This document shows, in pieces, positions 52,201 to 64,000 of a stretch of DNA of 64,000 nucleotides (positions within the stretch are counted from its first letter, which is position 1; each line of letters opens with the position of its first letter). The notes below the pieces were generated by a model. The model was given only the letters and a program-made list of their open reading frames with translations. It ran no database searches and was not told where the DNA came from. This DNA comes from Wuchereria bancrofti (taxonomy: Eukaryota; Nematoda; Chromadorea; Rhabditida; Onchocercidae): the NCBI GenBank assembly GCA_005281725.1, contig SSBO01000009.1:4228163-4292162 (forward strand). Reading direction: 5' to 3'. The position numbers and the translations under genes were made by a program.

Positions 52201-55200
52201 CTCAAAACTCAACGAATAGCCTAGTTTCAACACATACTTTCTGTTTTACAATGTAAATAATACTTTTTTTTATAATGTAAATAATTTGTTAGCAAATCCA
52301 CATTCAAAATAATTCGGTCGTTTAATACATTTAATAGCCGGCTTTTCAACTTAATGATATGTCCCGTTATAACTTGAAATATTTCGCGATTTTTGTAAGA
52401 ACTAGATACAAATTGAAATTCAATAACTGAACTGATTAAAATTTAAAAAAGTACATAAACACCAAATTAAAAGAAAAAATAGCCACTTAAACTTACAAAT
52501 TTTGGCCCAAGCCAAATATTTTGCTGCGCATAAATACTGACCCTCTTCAAAATAACAGTAGTGTGCAAAACGTCAGCCGTCCTTTCCATAAGACCGAATC
52601 CCCAAGGACCAATTCCATAAGTGTACAAACTGATTATGGTAACAAGTATTTGAACTGTGGTAATCCAGTAAGTGAAGAAAGGTCTGAAAATAAACGTGAA
52701 TGGAGACTTTTCTTTAGAAGCAAATCTTACTTTAACTGAAGTAATAACTACCCATCCTTCCAGCACAGTCCTTCATCATTCTGCAACTCAAACTATTTGA
52801 AGCTATCTTTAGGTTATTTTAAATTAATTAAATCGATTTTCATTCATTTCAAAATATTCCACTAACCACACACCTACAATCAATATAAGTGTCGTCATTC
52901 AGTTGATAAACATCCTTCTTATAAGCTCGCTGAAAATATTTCCGCCATATTCCAAAACCACTTCCAAAACGCCGACGATGTGCAACAGAATACTTTCTTG
53001 ATTTCAGCTCACTATAGATTGTCTAAAACTAACGCCAGAGTTTATATGCGACAATTTTTTAGTCATAAAAATGTAAGATACTTTTAACTAAATTTCGATG
53101 ACTGCTGATGGATTTTCGGTTGAACACTTAACATGCTATTATTACACTAGAATGAAGCGATTTCCCAGCATCTTCTGTATCATAATTAATAATAATAATA
53201 ATAATAATAAGAGAAAATATATCAGCATATGAAAACGAAGCAAGCTACCTAAGATCTTATCATTTTCCAATAGACAAAGCGGACATTGTTGATGAGACAA
53301 CATTTTAACTCACATCTAACAATAATCTCTTTCGCACGCTTCTGCAGGTTTCTACAGTTCTTTTGGTCATTTCCTCACCAGCAGTTTGAATGTTTTGCAG
53401 CCATTCCTGAAAAGCCATGTCATAGAAATGACATATATTTAACTCAAAATAATCTATTTCTGAAAACTTTTGGAAAGTGTTACAGAAGCCATATCATAGA
53501 AATGACATAGCAAAGGCTTACTTTTAAGTTTGGAAAAGTATTGTGTAAAGGTGCAAAAGATATTGATTTCTAAAAAACAATCAGTTTATTATGAAAGGAA
53601 ATAAGTTAGGAACAACATAGTATTTAACTCAAAATAATCTGATTGTTACACACCAAAATAGAAAAGAATATATAAAAACCAATTTTCCACATTTCCTCCC
53701 AGCAAGCCCTTATTTTCTTTCACTTTTCTCAGATAAAGAAATAAGGTTAAAAGAATCAGATGTTTCCACTATTTGTCAGAGCATTGCTACTTCAAATGTC
53801 TGACACAGTGCTAAAAAAAACGAAAGAAAAAATTGAGAAACTAAGAAAAGAAATTCATCGTAGCTTTTAGTAAAATAGATATCATTTCATTCGAGAAACA
53901 AAGAAAAATTTGGTCAATATGACAGCGACTAAAATTTACGTATGGAGGTACGAACAACAATCAGCGGAGTTAGAATCAAATAAACGTATATGATCTGTTG
54001 CTAGAAACAAACAATATTCTGCTGACGATTTGCTTGCAAATTCAACATTATTGAGGAATATTTCTTAAAAAACCACGAAATGTTTTTTTTTTTCGCTTCT
54101 CTTTATTAGGTTTAAAAGCACACCTTTAAAAACTGCGGCAAAGTATTAATGAAGCTGCTCAGAGATAGCAGAACTTCTAATTGTATTACTTGATTTTTAA
54201 AAAGCTACTTTTTGTCAAACAAATCTTAGGTAAAAAACAAGCTTGTATAAGTAGGTTCATAAAACTATTCCAAAACATGCACAAAAATCTCTTGAAGCTG
54301 CTGCAATTAATTTTTTTTACCTCTTCCGAATAATGTGGCTGCATTTTCCTCTCTGGAGATCCATCTTCACATGGATTCCCCATGTCGGATTCTACTGGAT
54401 CGTCTTCAGAGCAAAACTTAAAGGCAGCGAGTAATGAAATTTCTGATAAACTTAATGAAACAAAATGCAATTTCAAAAAAAAAAGTCCAGAAATTATTTG
54501 TATCGATGTCAAAAACCAAAATCAAATTCAGAAGAATTCTTAAATCTCATGAAAGAAATAGTATACATTCCAATTGGCTGAATGAACTGTCATCGGAATT
54601 CGATGAATATATAAAATAGCAGCACAGAGAAAAATTACCTTTTTATATCTTGCCACAGATGGAAATCTCCCGACACCGAATTCCTGACAGCGATGCATAT
54701 TCAAAGAATTCGCTTGCTCTTCTGAATAAAGAAAGCAGAAGATTTTCGAATCTTATTTCAACTTTTCTTCACTCATTGCCATACTAATACATTTCCTTGC
54801 TAAAACTGCTCAGTGGTTATTTACTTCTTAAATTCAGTAGCAACTATATTTCAGCTAATAATACACGGTTTTCGTGATACTGATCTAAGTGATCATAAAA
54901 TATATTTCAATTATCCATATTTTAAGTCGGTAATCTATTTTGTACTTTGATATTATAAACCTTTGCAAAAAAACATTGGTGAAATAGAAAGATATACTCC
55001 TGCAAATAACTCTCTCTGTAAAACAAAAAACAGACATGGAAATCTTCGAGCACTGATGTTGCAACAAATTTTTTGTTAAATAAAAGAGACACTTCTACTT
55101 TGAGCAAAGCAAAAAAATTCTTTGGAAAAAAAAAAACACACAGCAATAAAGGCCAAAAGATCAATAAAAAATAAAACATGAAATAAGGAAATACCTTGGT

Positions 55201-58200
55201 CGGTGCCGGAAATATTAGACGAAACTGTCGGTAAAGTATAATCAAAGAAAACTTCGTCTTGTATAGACTCTGTACTTGAAAACGGTGCAGAACCCTTCAA
55301 ATATCCTAGAATTAGCATAGAATGCTCACTTTCATTGAGTTATTGAATTTGTACTCGTTTTCTATCTCTTTATCTTTTGCATCACTATGCTCATAGTTTC
55401 TAAATTTCAGCTCAAAATTCAAATAGGACATTCTGAAAAAATCTGGACAAAACCTACATACATATTAAATCTTAAAGTATTTCAATTACTAATCCAAAAG
55501 TTTAGACATTAAGAATAGTATTAAACTTATGCCTTTTCACCCATCGCTTCACGGTTAGTAACAGTTTGTGCTTGAACTTGTGGTTTCACAACAGGAGCTA
55601 CAGGTATATCATATTTTGTCAATTCTGAACACAACAGAGGTTTTTTCTGACCAATAATTTCCCTCGAAAGTGCAACATGCACAGCAGTTTCTACTTCTGA
55701 CGGGAAATTAATTACTGGGCAATTCTGAAAACTGAATGTTTTAATCACTTCATCAATTCAGAACAGATTTTAGTCCATGTCAATCTAAAGCATGATCTGA
55801 TACTTTAGATTCTGGATAAAACTGGAACCCTTTCTAAATGCTCACCTTTTTCATTGAAGAAACTTCAACTTTTTTTTTGTTCTCTTTTTGAGACTCATCC
55901 CTGGTATTCACCAACTGATGACTTTCAATGGCAAATTCCACGACCGCAGGCATGCTGTTTACTGTAAGTATAAATATGACACATTACCCATAAGCATTAA
56001 AATTTCAACTATTTCAAAATCATTGGCAACTGAAATTTCAGACTACTTTTTTACTTTTAAGACACGTCTCTAGAAAAAAAAAGAAAATTCTGAAATTAAA
56101 ACTTGTCTTGTTTTTCAATACAATATGTAATATTGAAAATTGAAACAAAGCAAATGAAGACACAAAATCTCTCCGAAGTTAAATCGCAGATAAACAACTC
56201 TGCGAAAAAGCTATCATATTACTGCTGATAAAATTTACAAAACTCATAAAATCTTTTTGCAAATTATATCAAATTAATAAATACAGTTAATACTGCGCAA
56301 AATTCTAGTGAAGTATTATCCTTACCGACAGGGGTATCTATAGCCCGCGACCCAATTTTTATGTGAGTAATGTTTCCAGCCTGTTGTACTGAAAATGGTG
56401 CAAAACTGCTTGATACTGATCGTCCACGTTTGACTGTAGCACAGCCTTTTTTAGGTCTCAACGTCCCCCTGAAAAAGATAATTTCGTTGTTAAAAGTTGG
56501 AAATCAATTTTAAAAAGAAATACCAATATTACATAACTTTCAGACACTCATATCAAAACGTTTAAAAATGAAGAGACAAATAAATAAATTTGTATATATC
56601 ACTCAAGGGCAACATAATAATCATCAACAAAGAAGTTAAACCTACAATACACAAATGTGATAAAAAATTACAACCGCAACCTTTGTACTATGGAAGAAAT
56701 CTCGTCGTAAACCATTTTTATGACACTGTCGCGCCGTTCCAGGTGTTGCTGAGCAAGTCGGCTTCCACGGCTTTCTACCGATTTGCTTCTACAAAATGTT
56801 CGCTGAAAATTAATCTCTTAAGGAAAAATTCTTGCTACTGAGCAACAAAATTAAAAAATAAATTTTCTTGAGAAAGAATTTCTTGTAGAATTGAAGGATT
56901 CAAAATTTCACTTACTGTATTTTTTGTTTTGGTAAATACAACTTATAGTCCTCACAATCTTTTTGCTACACTGTTTCAAAACTTACAACGGCTCCAATTT
57001 CAGATGTCAAAAACACAGCCTCATGTATTTCGCTCTGTGGTGTGACACTCTTTGATGGTAATGGAACATCAGTCAGATCATCCAGAACTGAAGCTACATC
57101 TGCATTATCATTATCTCTACCATAACAATTTTGAAAGACTTGAATCCCAAAGCGAATATTCAAATTCTCGAAAGAATAAAATATCAGCATTAAATAGAAA
57201 AAGCTGAAATGATATTAAAGATGTAAGTTATAAACTGGTTTCGATATTTGAATATAAGTAACTTTACAATTTTAAATTGCATTACTTGAAAAAAAAAACT
57301 GCTTATGTGTTATTCTAATCTTCTGTTAGGTCTATCAACTCAAGATAATTCTAAACATACATATTCAAGTAATGATTATTAAAATTACTATAACATGCTT
57401 TGTAGCCTTAATTCTCGTGCAAATATATCTTCTTTCGGATTTCCATAATGTCTACAGATGAACCGCAGTCGACGGCAACTCCACTTCTGATCGACAGATA
57501 CACCAACTGATGACTGGCAGTTTTCTGATGGTGGGACACCGAAAAACTTTGCTGTCCCGTTTGAAATTGTGTCTCGAATACTGAAACATTAAGTTGCTTA
57601 TTCGAAAAATATAACTAAGCTTCATTGGAAATTTGGAAAAAAAATGCCTGAGATTTCTTTTCATCTGCAAGAAATTCAAATACCTACAATGCTGAAGTAA
57701 TTAGAATTCACTGTTGAACTTATTCCTTGAAGACAACTAAAAATAGTTTAACGCCTATACAGTAATATGAACGAGATTATTTAGGATAAACCAGACTAAA
57801 CTCTATAGAATACTAAAAAACTGAACAAAATCCTACATAGTTTTCCTTTAATATAATGAAAATTCATTTCGAAAGGGAAACGATGACACAAGTGGTGAGA
57901 TGTGGAAATGTGGAAAGAAAATGGGGAGTTTTTCTTTAAAAGAAGGTACAAAACAAAAAACACCTTTCTTGTCAAAAGAAAAAAAGATTCAAAGATCAAA
58001 AGAAAAAAATTCGAAGATGTAGAAATTCAAATGTAAAACACGAAAGCTTACCTTTGTGCACGACTTAAAGGTGGATAACTTCCGGATCCCTTTAACGAGT
58101 TGGAAGACGACGACGGAAAGTGTAAGTCCTGGAATTCATTTAAATAGTAATCAGACGTACGGATAAAAAGAAAACATTAAATCAGCTGCTTAACAATTTA

Positions 58201-58541
58201 TTTATCAGAAAATCAAACTGCTACTAATGGATTTCGTACTTAATAAGTTTGTTTTTCCAAAGAGTACCAATGAAACAAACTACTGCGATTAGTAGAGTCT
58301 AATGCTTACAGAGGCTTTCGTTATTTCTATTTCGTGCATTAAACGTCTTTGGCAAAAATTTAAATGTAAATACCTCGGGTATAGGGACGAAGTAATCTGC
58401 TGGCGTGCTAAAACTCTTCATAAGCTTTTGCTGCATCGGTCTTGAATCTGTGTTCGCAACTTTCGGTGCAATACTATCATCTCTCGTGGTAATATTTTTC
58501 AATGGCAGTGAAAGATGGGAACGATCCGGCACACCAGACAT
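49240..58541 (-). CDS. RHBDF: iRhom (inactive rhomboid, RHBDF family)
   Basis: iRhoms are ER/Golgi pseudoproteases; in mammals they carry ADAM17 through the secretory pathway. 23 exons, every phase consistent, 992 aa: complement(join(49240..49466, 49713..49852, 50027..50097, 50242..50389, 50489..50589, 50982..51152, 51311..51374, 51467..51555, 52039..52200, 52497..52683, 52874..53022, 53314..53406, 54321..54416, 54639..54721, 55195..55305, 55541..55724, 55846..55961, 56326..56468, 56681..56802, 56987..57138, 57456..57580, 58052..58128, 58374..58541)). A long cytosolic N-terminus contains [15 protein letters not shown] and [11 protein letters not shown]1 follows [12 protein letters not shown] (about residue 540). 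The Cys-rich lumenal iRhom domain includes [20 protein letters not shown] and [18 protein letters not shown]. Then [28 protein letters not shown] and DNWAHLFGF. The active-site GxSG is GPAG (Ala853), while His905 remains, as in other iRhoms. The end is [11 protein letters not shown]...NWLPI. It is divergent from GFM2. Confidence 0.95.
53191..53211. repeat. (AAT)n microsatellite in an iRhom intron
   Basis: About seven AAT units in the intron between the 53022 and 53314 exon ends. Confidence 0.88.
53413..53640. repeat. Two interleaved direct repeats in an iRhom intron
   Basis: A 23-bp unit (53413-53435 and 53487-53509, one mismatch, core CATAGAAATGACATA) and a 20-bp unit TATTTAACTCAAAATAATCT (53436-53455 and 53621-53640, identical) abut in the first copy and are split apart in the second. 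Confidence 0.85.
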
Positions 58542-59427
58542 CCTTGTTTTCCATTCAAATTCCTAAGATTAAACTATTCCCAAAAATTAGAGTAACCAAT
58601 CAAATCTGTTCATTCATAAACCTGTGACAAATAAGTCGGCATACGAGATTTGCAGTAAAAGCTTGAAAAAGTGAAAAAGAGGAAAAACGGATTTTAAACA
58701 TTTCCCAATAAAATTTATTAAACTATGAATTATGAGTTACTGAAGGAAAATTGCCGAGAATTACAGAAAATGGAAGACAGATATCAAAATTATTACACAC
58801 AAAAAGATAAGACTGAAAACAAAAAATGAGGTTATTATGAATCTAAGGACGACATGAACGTACGCCACAAACAGTTACACGTCAACAGTGCTCTTTTTAA
58901 CCTCCTCACGTCACCACGATGGCCCGTTATATCTCGCATAACCATGTCTTCTTGGGTGTGAAATTGTGAATATTGTTTTCTTCCCGTGTGTCAGGTATCT
59001 TTCTTGTTTTTCACATTATTCTTACTTTCATCCTTACTATCAAATACCATCAAAAGTGCCATTATCATTATCACTATTGCTATAACGCACTTTCCCTATC
59101 GTAAACTTCCATGTGCATCATATGATCGTTATCATCATTATCACTATTATACTGTTAATATTATCATGATCGATCATTCAGTACACTACATGTTTTCCGG
59201 TGTATTAATCAGCTGATAATGTTTTAGGAATGTAAATAATCTTGGAAGGGACAGTGATTAACGTTAAAATGAGGAAGTTGAATCTTAAATGCTTTTGCAC
59301 AGGTAAATGTGATATTCGAATGTCGTGCACTTACAAACCAAGGATACCAAAAGGTTAACCTCATTCATGTCATTTCAAACGTCATGTTATGTACTGATTA
59401 TGACATCTCACCATATTGACTGATTCC
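58542..59427. promoter_or_regulatory. Shared upstream region of iRhom and GFM2
   Basis: 886 bp separate the two start codons, which point away from each other. It includes a patch of ATCATTATCACTATT-like repeats at about 59060-59160. No TATA box or defined motif can be assigned by eye, so a two-way promoter is inferred only from layout. Confidence 0.4.
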
Positions 59428-62400
59428 ATGTCTGCCCAAACAGTCAACAGGTTAAATAGATTAATTTCAGGTTCAGTTTCGAATAAAGCAATGAATTTGA
59501 ATGTGGATCCGAAGTTGATACGTAATGTTGGCATTATTGCGCATATTGATGCAGGGAAGACAACAGTTACGGAGCGTTTATTATATCTTGCTGGTGCAAC
59601 GAAGTTTTTGGGAAACGTTGATTCTGGTCCGTTTTTTTTTTTCTGTTGTTATTTTTCTGAAATTTTCAAACCACTTTTTATGTTGAATTTAAAGATGCGG
59701 TTAAAGGGTAATTTCAGGGAATACTGTAACGGATTTTATGGAGTTAGAACGTGAACGAGGTATTACAATACAGTCTGCTGTAGTAACACTGTTTTGGAAA
59801 AAACACAAAATCAATTTAATTGATACTCCTGGACATGTCGACTTCACTCTAGAAGTATGGGCGCACTGGATAAAATTTATTCATCCTTACTACATGATCA
59901 AAATCATAAACTGAAATTATCTGTTGACTTATGATATAGCAATTCAGAAAATATGCAATTACGAAAATTTTCCAAACCATTATTTTAGTATCAAGTCATT
60001 CTTTCTTTCTATCCTTGAACTGCTTGTTTATTACAGGTAGAAAGATGTCTTCGGGTGTTAGATGGTGTTGTAACTGTCTTGGATGCATCAGCTGGTGTAC
60101 AGGCGCAAACTATTGCTGTGTGGCGACAGGCGAAGAAATTTTCAATTCCATCGGTTTTTTTTTTAAATAAAATGGATAAAAAAGGTGCGGATTTCTGTAG
60201 ATCTGTTGACTCGATAACGGAGAGATTGGGACTGGAAAATCCTATCAGCGTATGTTTTTTAACAGCATATTACCTATACTTCTGAAGGATACTTTTTTTC
60301 CTTCTTTTAATTGGTCTTTTAAGTTTTAACGTTTCTCCCATGCGGCTCATTTTTTTTTAGGTTTGCATACCCATTACGCATAAAGAAAAGCATTTTGCGG
60401 GAATCATTGATGTAATTAACAAGCGCTACTTGAATTTTGACTTAGATGACGAAGCACGATGGACTGATTTCAAAGAGAGTTGTTCCCAGTAAGTCCTCTC
60501 TCTCTCTTTGTTCCAAAAAAAATCTACTATAACGTAGTTGATTATAATTGTTTCATGTTTGCATATGAACAAATGATGACTGCTCGCGAAGAAATATTTT
60601 CAAAGTTGGCGGATTTAGATGATCATTTTGCTGATATATTTTTGCAAACCAGCAGTGAAGATGATGCTTTGAATGAAGAGGCGCTTAATGCTATGAGACG
60701 ACTTACACTTGCTCACCGGATTATCCCAGTGGCTTGCGGATCAGCGTTAAGGTAGGTTGCGTTCGTCTTAATCTCATCGTCCGAAGTAGAATAAAAGTGT
60801 TGTAGTCATATTTTGCAGATCTGCAGAAACTGTAAGTCCAGTCCTTGATTTGGTCATTAACTGTTTGCCATGTCCAACAGAGAAGAATGGTCTTGTTAAT
60901 AAAGTCTTTGGCAGTGACTTAAGTGCCCTGGTATACAAGGTTAGTTTGTAGTGATTTAATTTGTGCTAACCTGTTATGATTATACATATATAACAAAAAT
61001 TTTTTCGAAAATAATTGATATCCATCATCTTACTGGATTATCTCTTATTCAGAACAGTCGAATTTTAATCGATGGACTTTTCGTTTCCTATTGTTCACTC
61101 ACAGAAACCTTTTTTTAACTTACTTTAATAGTAGAAATAGCCGAAGTTGCTCAAGCTTTCACCTGTCATCATTCTATATCATACAGTTTTGATCAACTTA
61201 TGGTACCGAGCCGGTTATACTCCCAAATGCATTTGATGATTAATTCAATAAAAAATTTCAAGTGTCTGGAAAGCAAGAATAAGAAACTGTTTTGTGCAAA
61301 AAAGGTTATTAGCAAGCTATTGCATTTCTTTCATTTGCTCTTATTATATGTTACAGATTGGACATGACAAAAGGCTTGGACAGTTAGCCTATACACGTAT
61401 TTATACCGGTGAAATCAAACATATGGATTCATTATATAATGCTAACAAGGATAGTGTGGAAAATAAATTTAATGTTCATATCCCGTATAGTGATCAACTG
61501 CAGTTGACTTCTTCTGTCAAGGTTTCTTATCAGACGCTTTCGAGCTTTTATATTTTTTTACTGATTCTCGAATATCTTTTGATGAAGTTATTCAAGTTCA
61601 TGTTTTGGTTTTTGAATTTGCTTACTTTTTTTTTACTTCGTGTTCTTAATTAGAAAAATTTTCTGCCTTTCCGTCAGCGAATTCAATATTGAATAATAAG
61701 TAAGACTTTTTATTGTGATTTTTATGAAAGAATCTGTTACTGCAGGCAGGAAATATTGCTGTTCTAACAGGTATGAAGTCTACAACTACGGGTGATACAC
61801 TTGTTGCAAACAGAAGAGCTGCTGAAATGGCAAGTGAAAGGCGTCTGAAGTTGATCGATAAAGATCTTGCTGGGGCTCATAATTTGTTCTTCCAAACTGC
61901 AAAAAGTTTTTGTTTCATTCTTAAAGGAAATTTTATGCAGGCCCTTCATTGTTTCCATGAAATTTTAAAGATTTTGAAATATTTTATAGACATGATATAA
62001 ATTTTAATCAAATTGAGTATGATATAAATTTAGCCGAATTTACTTGGTTCTTGAAGAGCAGAAGGAAACTCTCAATTTTAAAGTCTGCAGGTCATTCTGA
62101 ACATCCAGTTGGTTCCGTAAAATCTGTTTTGCTAGCGGGCATTGAAGCACCTGATCCAGTTTATTTTTGCACCGTTGAAGCACCATCTGAAGCAGCTAAT
62201 GTGAGGTTTGAAAAGGCAAGAAGTTTAAATGATTTTTCATCTGTATCTTAAATGCGTTACTTATGTTGAATAAAATTTCATAAAATTTTGGGAAATTCAG
62301 CTTTGAGTTGTTTTGTTATTTGAAAGTTTCTGATGAAAAGGAATAATAAGTCTTCAAATTTTTCAAATCAGGGGTTTTTTTTGTGTATAAGCAGTTTAAG

Positions 62401-64000
62401 TTCGCAGCATGCTCTCCACTAATGTTGCAAAATCTTGCATCAAAAATATTGTTCGACAAATATTTCTATATATTCGTATTTTGTTAATATTTCTGAATAC
62501 ATATTTTATAGGCTTTACAAGAACTAGCAGTAGAAGATCCGTCCTTACAAGTGCGATATGATAACGAGTTAGGTCAAACGATTATTGGTGCAATGGGAGA
62601 GCTGCATATTGAAGTTATTAGAGATAGACTTCGACGTGATTATGGCTTTAATGTTTTTATAGGATCGTTGCAGGTTTTGAGATGCTTTCTTTTGTTCAAC
62701 TATTAAACGATGAAAAATAGATTACAAACTAATTTGAAAATTCGAAACGGAAGAATAACTTCTTAAATAAACTTTTTACTTTTATTTGTATGCCTAATAA
62801 GATTTTGCCTCAGGTCGCGTATCGCGAAGTAATTGAAAATGAAGTTAGAAATACCACAGTTTTAAATGCTACATTTGGTGATAATGAATTGAAGCACGAA
62901 TGTAGAATTACCTTCACTGTTAAACCAAATAAAGACAGCGGTAAATTCAAGCAGGTTTGCAGTATAATTTTACAAGATAAATGATAATGTAAAATGGAAC
63001 ATGTTGTTTTGTAAGTTGTTAAAGATGCTTATCGTAATCTTTTCATTTCATTTACAACTTTATTTCACTTAAAATTGAACGTGTTGCTTTGTTTGGGATT
63101 CTTTTTTGTGCAGTTAGTCTTTTTTCTGTGATCATTGCCAGCATCATTATCCCGAATTCCTAGAGGAATCAAGACTGTACAGCAGATGACTGCATCATGA
63201 AATTGCCTAGTATAATTAAATCTGTTAAAATTTAATGAGTTGGATAAGTTTGGGACGTTTGTTCTGTAATCGCTGTTGAAAGAATATTGACTAAACATTA
63301 AGTGGTGAAATTCCATTGACTGTAGGGTAGTTCTAGTTGAAATCAAGATGTTCAAGTGCAAAATATTAGAACTGCCAGAAATTTAGTTCATTGTTTTTCC
63401 ACAGACAGGGTAGTTACTAGCTAAAAAACGGTTAAGCGTCAACCTGTTGTGGTACTTTGCTCAGGATTTCATATTCCAACCACTTACTAAAGCCAATGTA
63501 CTAGTTAACCTACCAATGAAATATCAAAGATGAATGAAAAAATGTAGAAATCAAAGATGAAGTGTCGGAAATCATCCATAAAGTATTGATAAAGATGCAT
63601 TATTTATATATCTTCATTTTTGCTGCATATCAATGTGTAATAGTATATTTTAGGTTGTGGTACTTTTGGATGATAATAATGAATATGCGGGTGTTGGTAT
63701 ACATGGAAATTGGTTGAATGCAATTAATGAAGGTTGTTCTAATGCCCTGTGCACAGGGCCATTAGCCGGTTTCACAGTTTATGATATTGCCGTGATACTA
63801 ACAGATTTCGTGGCGAGCGGGAAACGTTTGAGTCCTGCATTAATATCTGCTGCTGCCAATAAGTGTGTAACTGAGGCTTTACAGAAGGCAGGCACGCACT
63901 TATTGGAACCTATAATGAATGCTGAGGTATTCTCTAAATCTTTCCTTTTGTCCGTCCTTTAAAACTTCCTAGAATCTCAGAGTAATTAAATCAAAACATG
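59428..64000 (+). CDS. GFM2: Ribosome-releasing factor 2, mitochondrial (EF-G2mt), partial
   Basis: GFM2 is the mitochondrial EF-G paralogue that splits ribosomes with MRRF during recycling. Exons seen: 59428..59626, 59718..59854, 60037..60249, 60361..about 60478, 60538..60751, 60819..60939, 61357..61521, from 61746, to 62215, 62512..62673, 62814..62954, 63654..63926; the rest lies beyond the window. The G domain shows AHIDAGKTT (residues 38-46), [27 protein letters not shown] and NKMDKKG. Later parts include [27 protein letters not shown] and LEPIMNAE. Wording such as [10 protein letters not shown]...[22 protein letters not shown] and EDPSLQVR fits GFM2 better than GFM1 as I remember them. 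ATG 59428 is used; an in-frame TTG lies 12 bp upstream. The N-terminus is a plausible mitochondrial leader (Ser, Asn, Arg, no acidic residue for 26 positions). Two joins are uncertain: 60478/60538 and the donor between 61746 and 62100. The intron 62216-62511 starts GC. Confidence 0.92.

Overview
This is AT-rich eukaryotic nuclear DNA. Genes are broken into many small exons with TTTTCAG/TTTNAG acceptors and introns of about 100-400 bp, which fits a nematode. A filarial or other clade III worm is my inference; no rRNA, mitochondrial or repeat marker settles it. The exon models were built by hand by matching splice sites, reading phase and remembered family patterns. No alignment program was run.

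Layout, left to right. 1-725 (-): two phase-compatible exons of an unidentified Ser-rich protein running off the left edge. 3770-5492 (+): histone-fold NC2-alpha/DRAP1. 6303-9371 (+): protein farnesyltransferase beta subunit. 10836-15936 (+): CEBPZ/Noc1, a ribosome-biogenesis factor. 19186-21787 (+): one candidate exon, then three linked exons of an unidentified membrane protein. 22605-24215 (-): secreted RNase T2. 26992-36416 (-): Ena/VASP (UNC-34 type) actin regulator. About 36.4-49.2 kb: a long stretch with no confident gene, rich in homopolymers, microsatellites and small repeats. 49240-58541 (-): iRhom pseudoprotease, 23 exons, 992 codons. 59428 to beyond 64000 (+): mitochondrial ribosome-recycling GTPase GFM2/EF-G2, cut by the right edge.

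The genes are mostly unrelated housekeeping genes: transcription repression, protein prenylation, 60S assembly, mitochondrial translation, actin dynamics and secretory-pathway trafficking. DRAP1, FNTB and CEBPZ lie in tandem on one strand. iRhom and GFM2 are divergent across an 886-bp shared upstream region.

The points most worth a second look are two probable GC-AG introns, an RNase T2 with a hydrophobic C-terminal tail, an iRhom with Ala at the catalytic Ser position, a possible alternative Ena C-terminus and a tiny Ena first exon, an AT-hook in the NC2-alpha tail, and several hairpins and odd repeats. I found no clearly undescribed multi-gene system.
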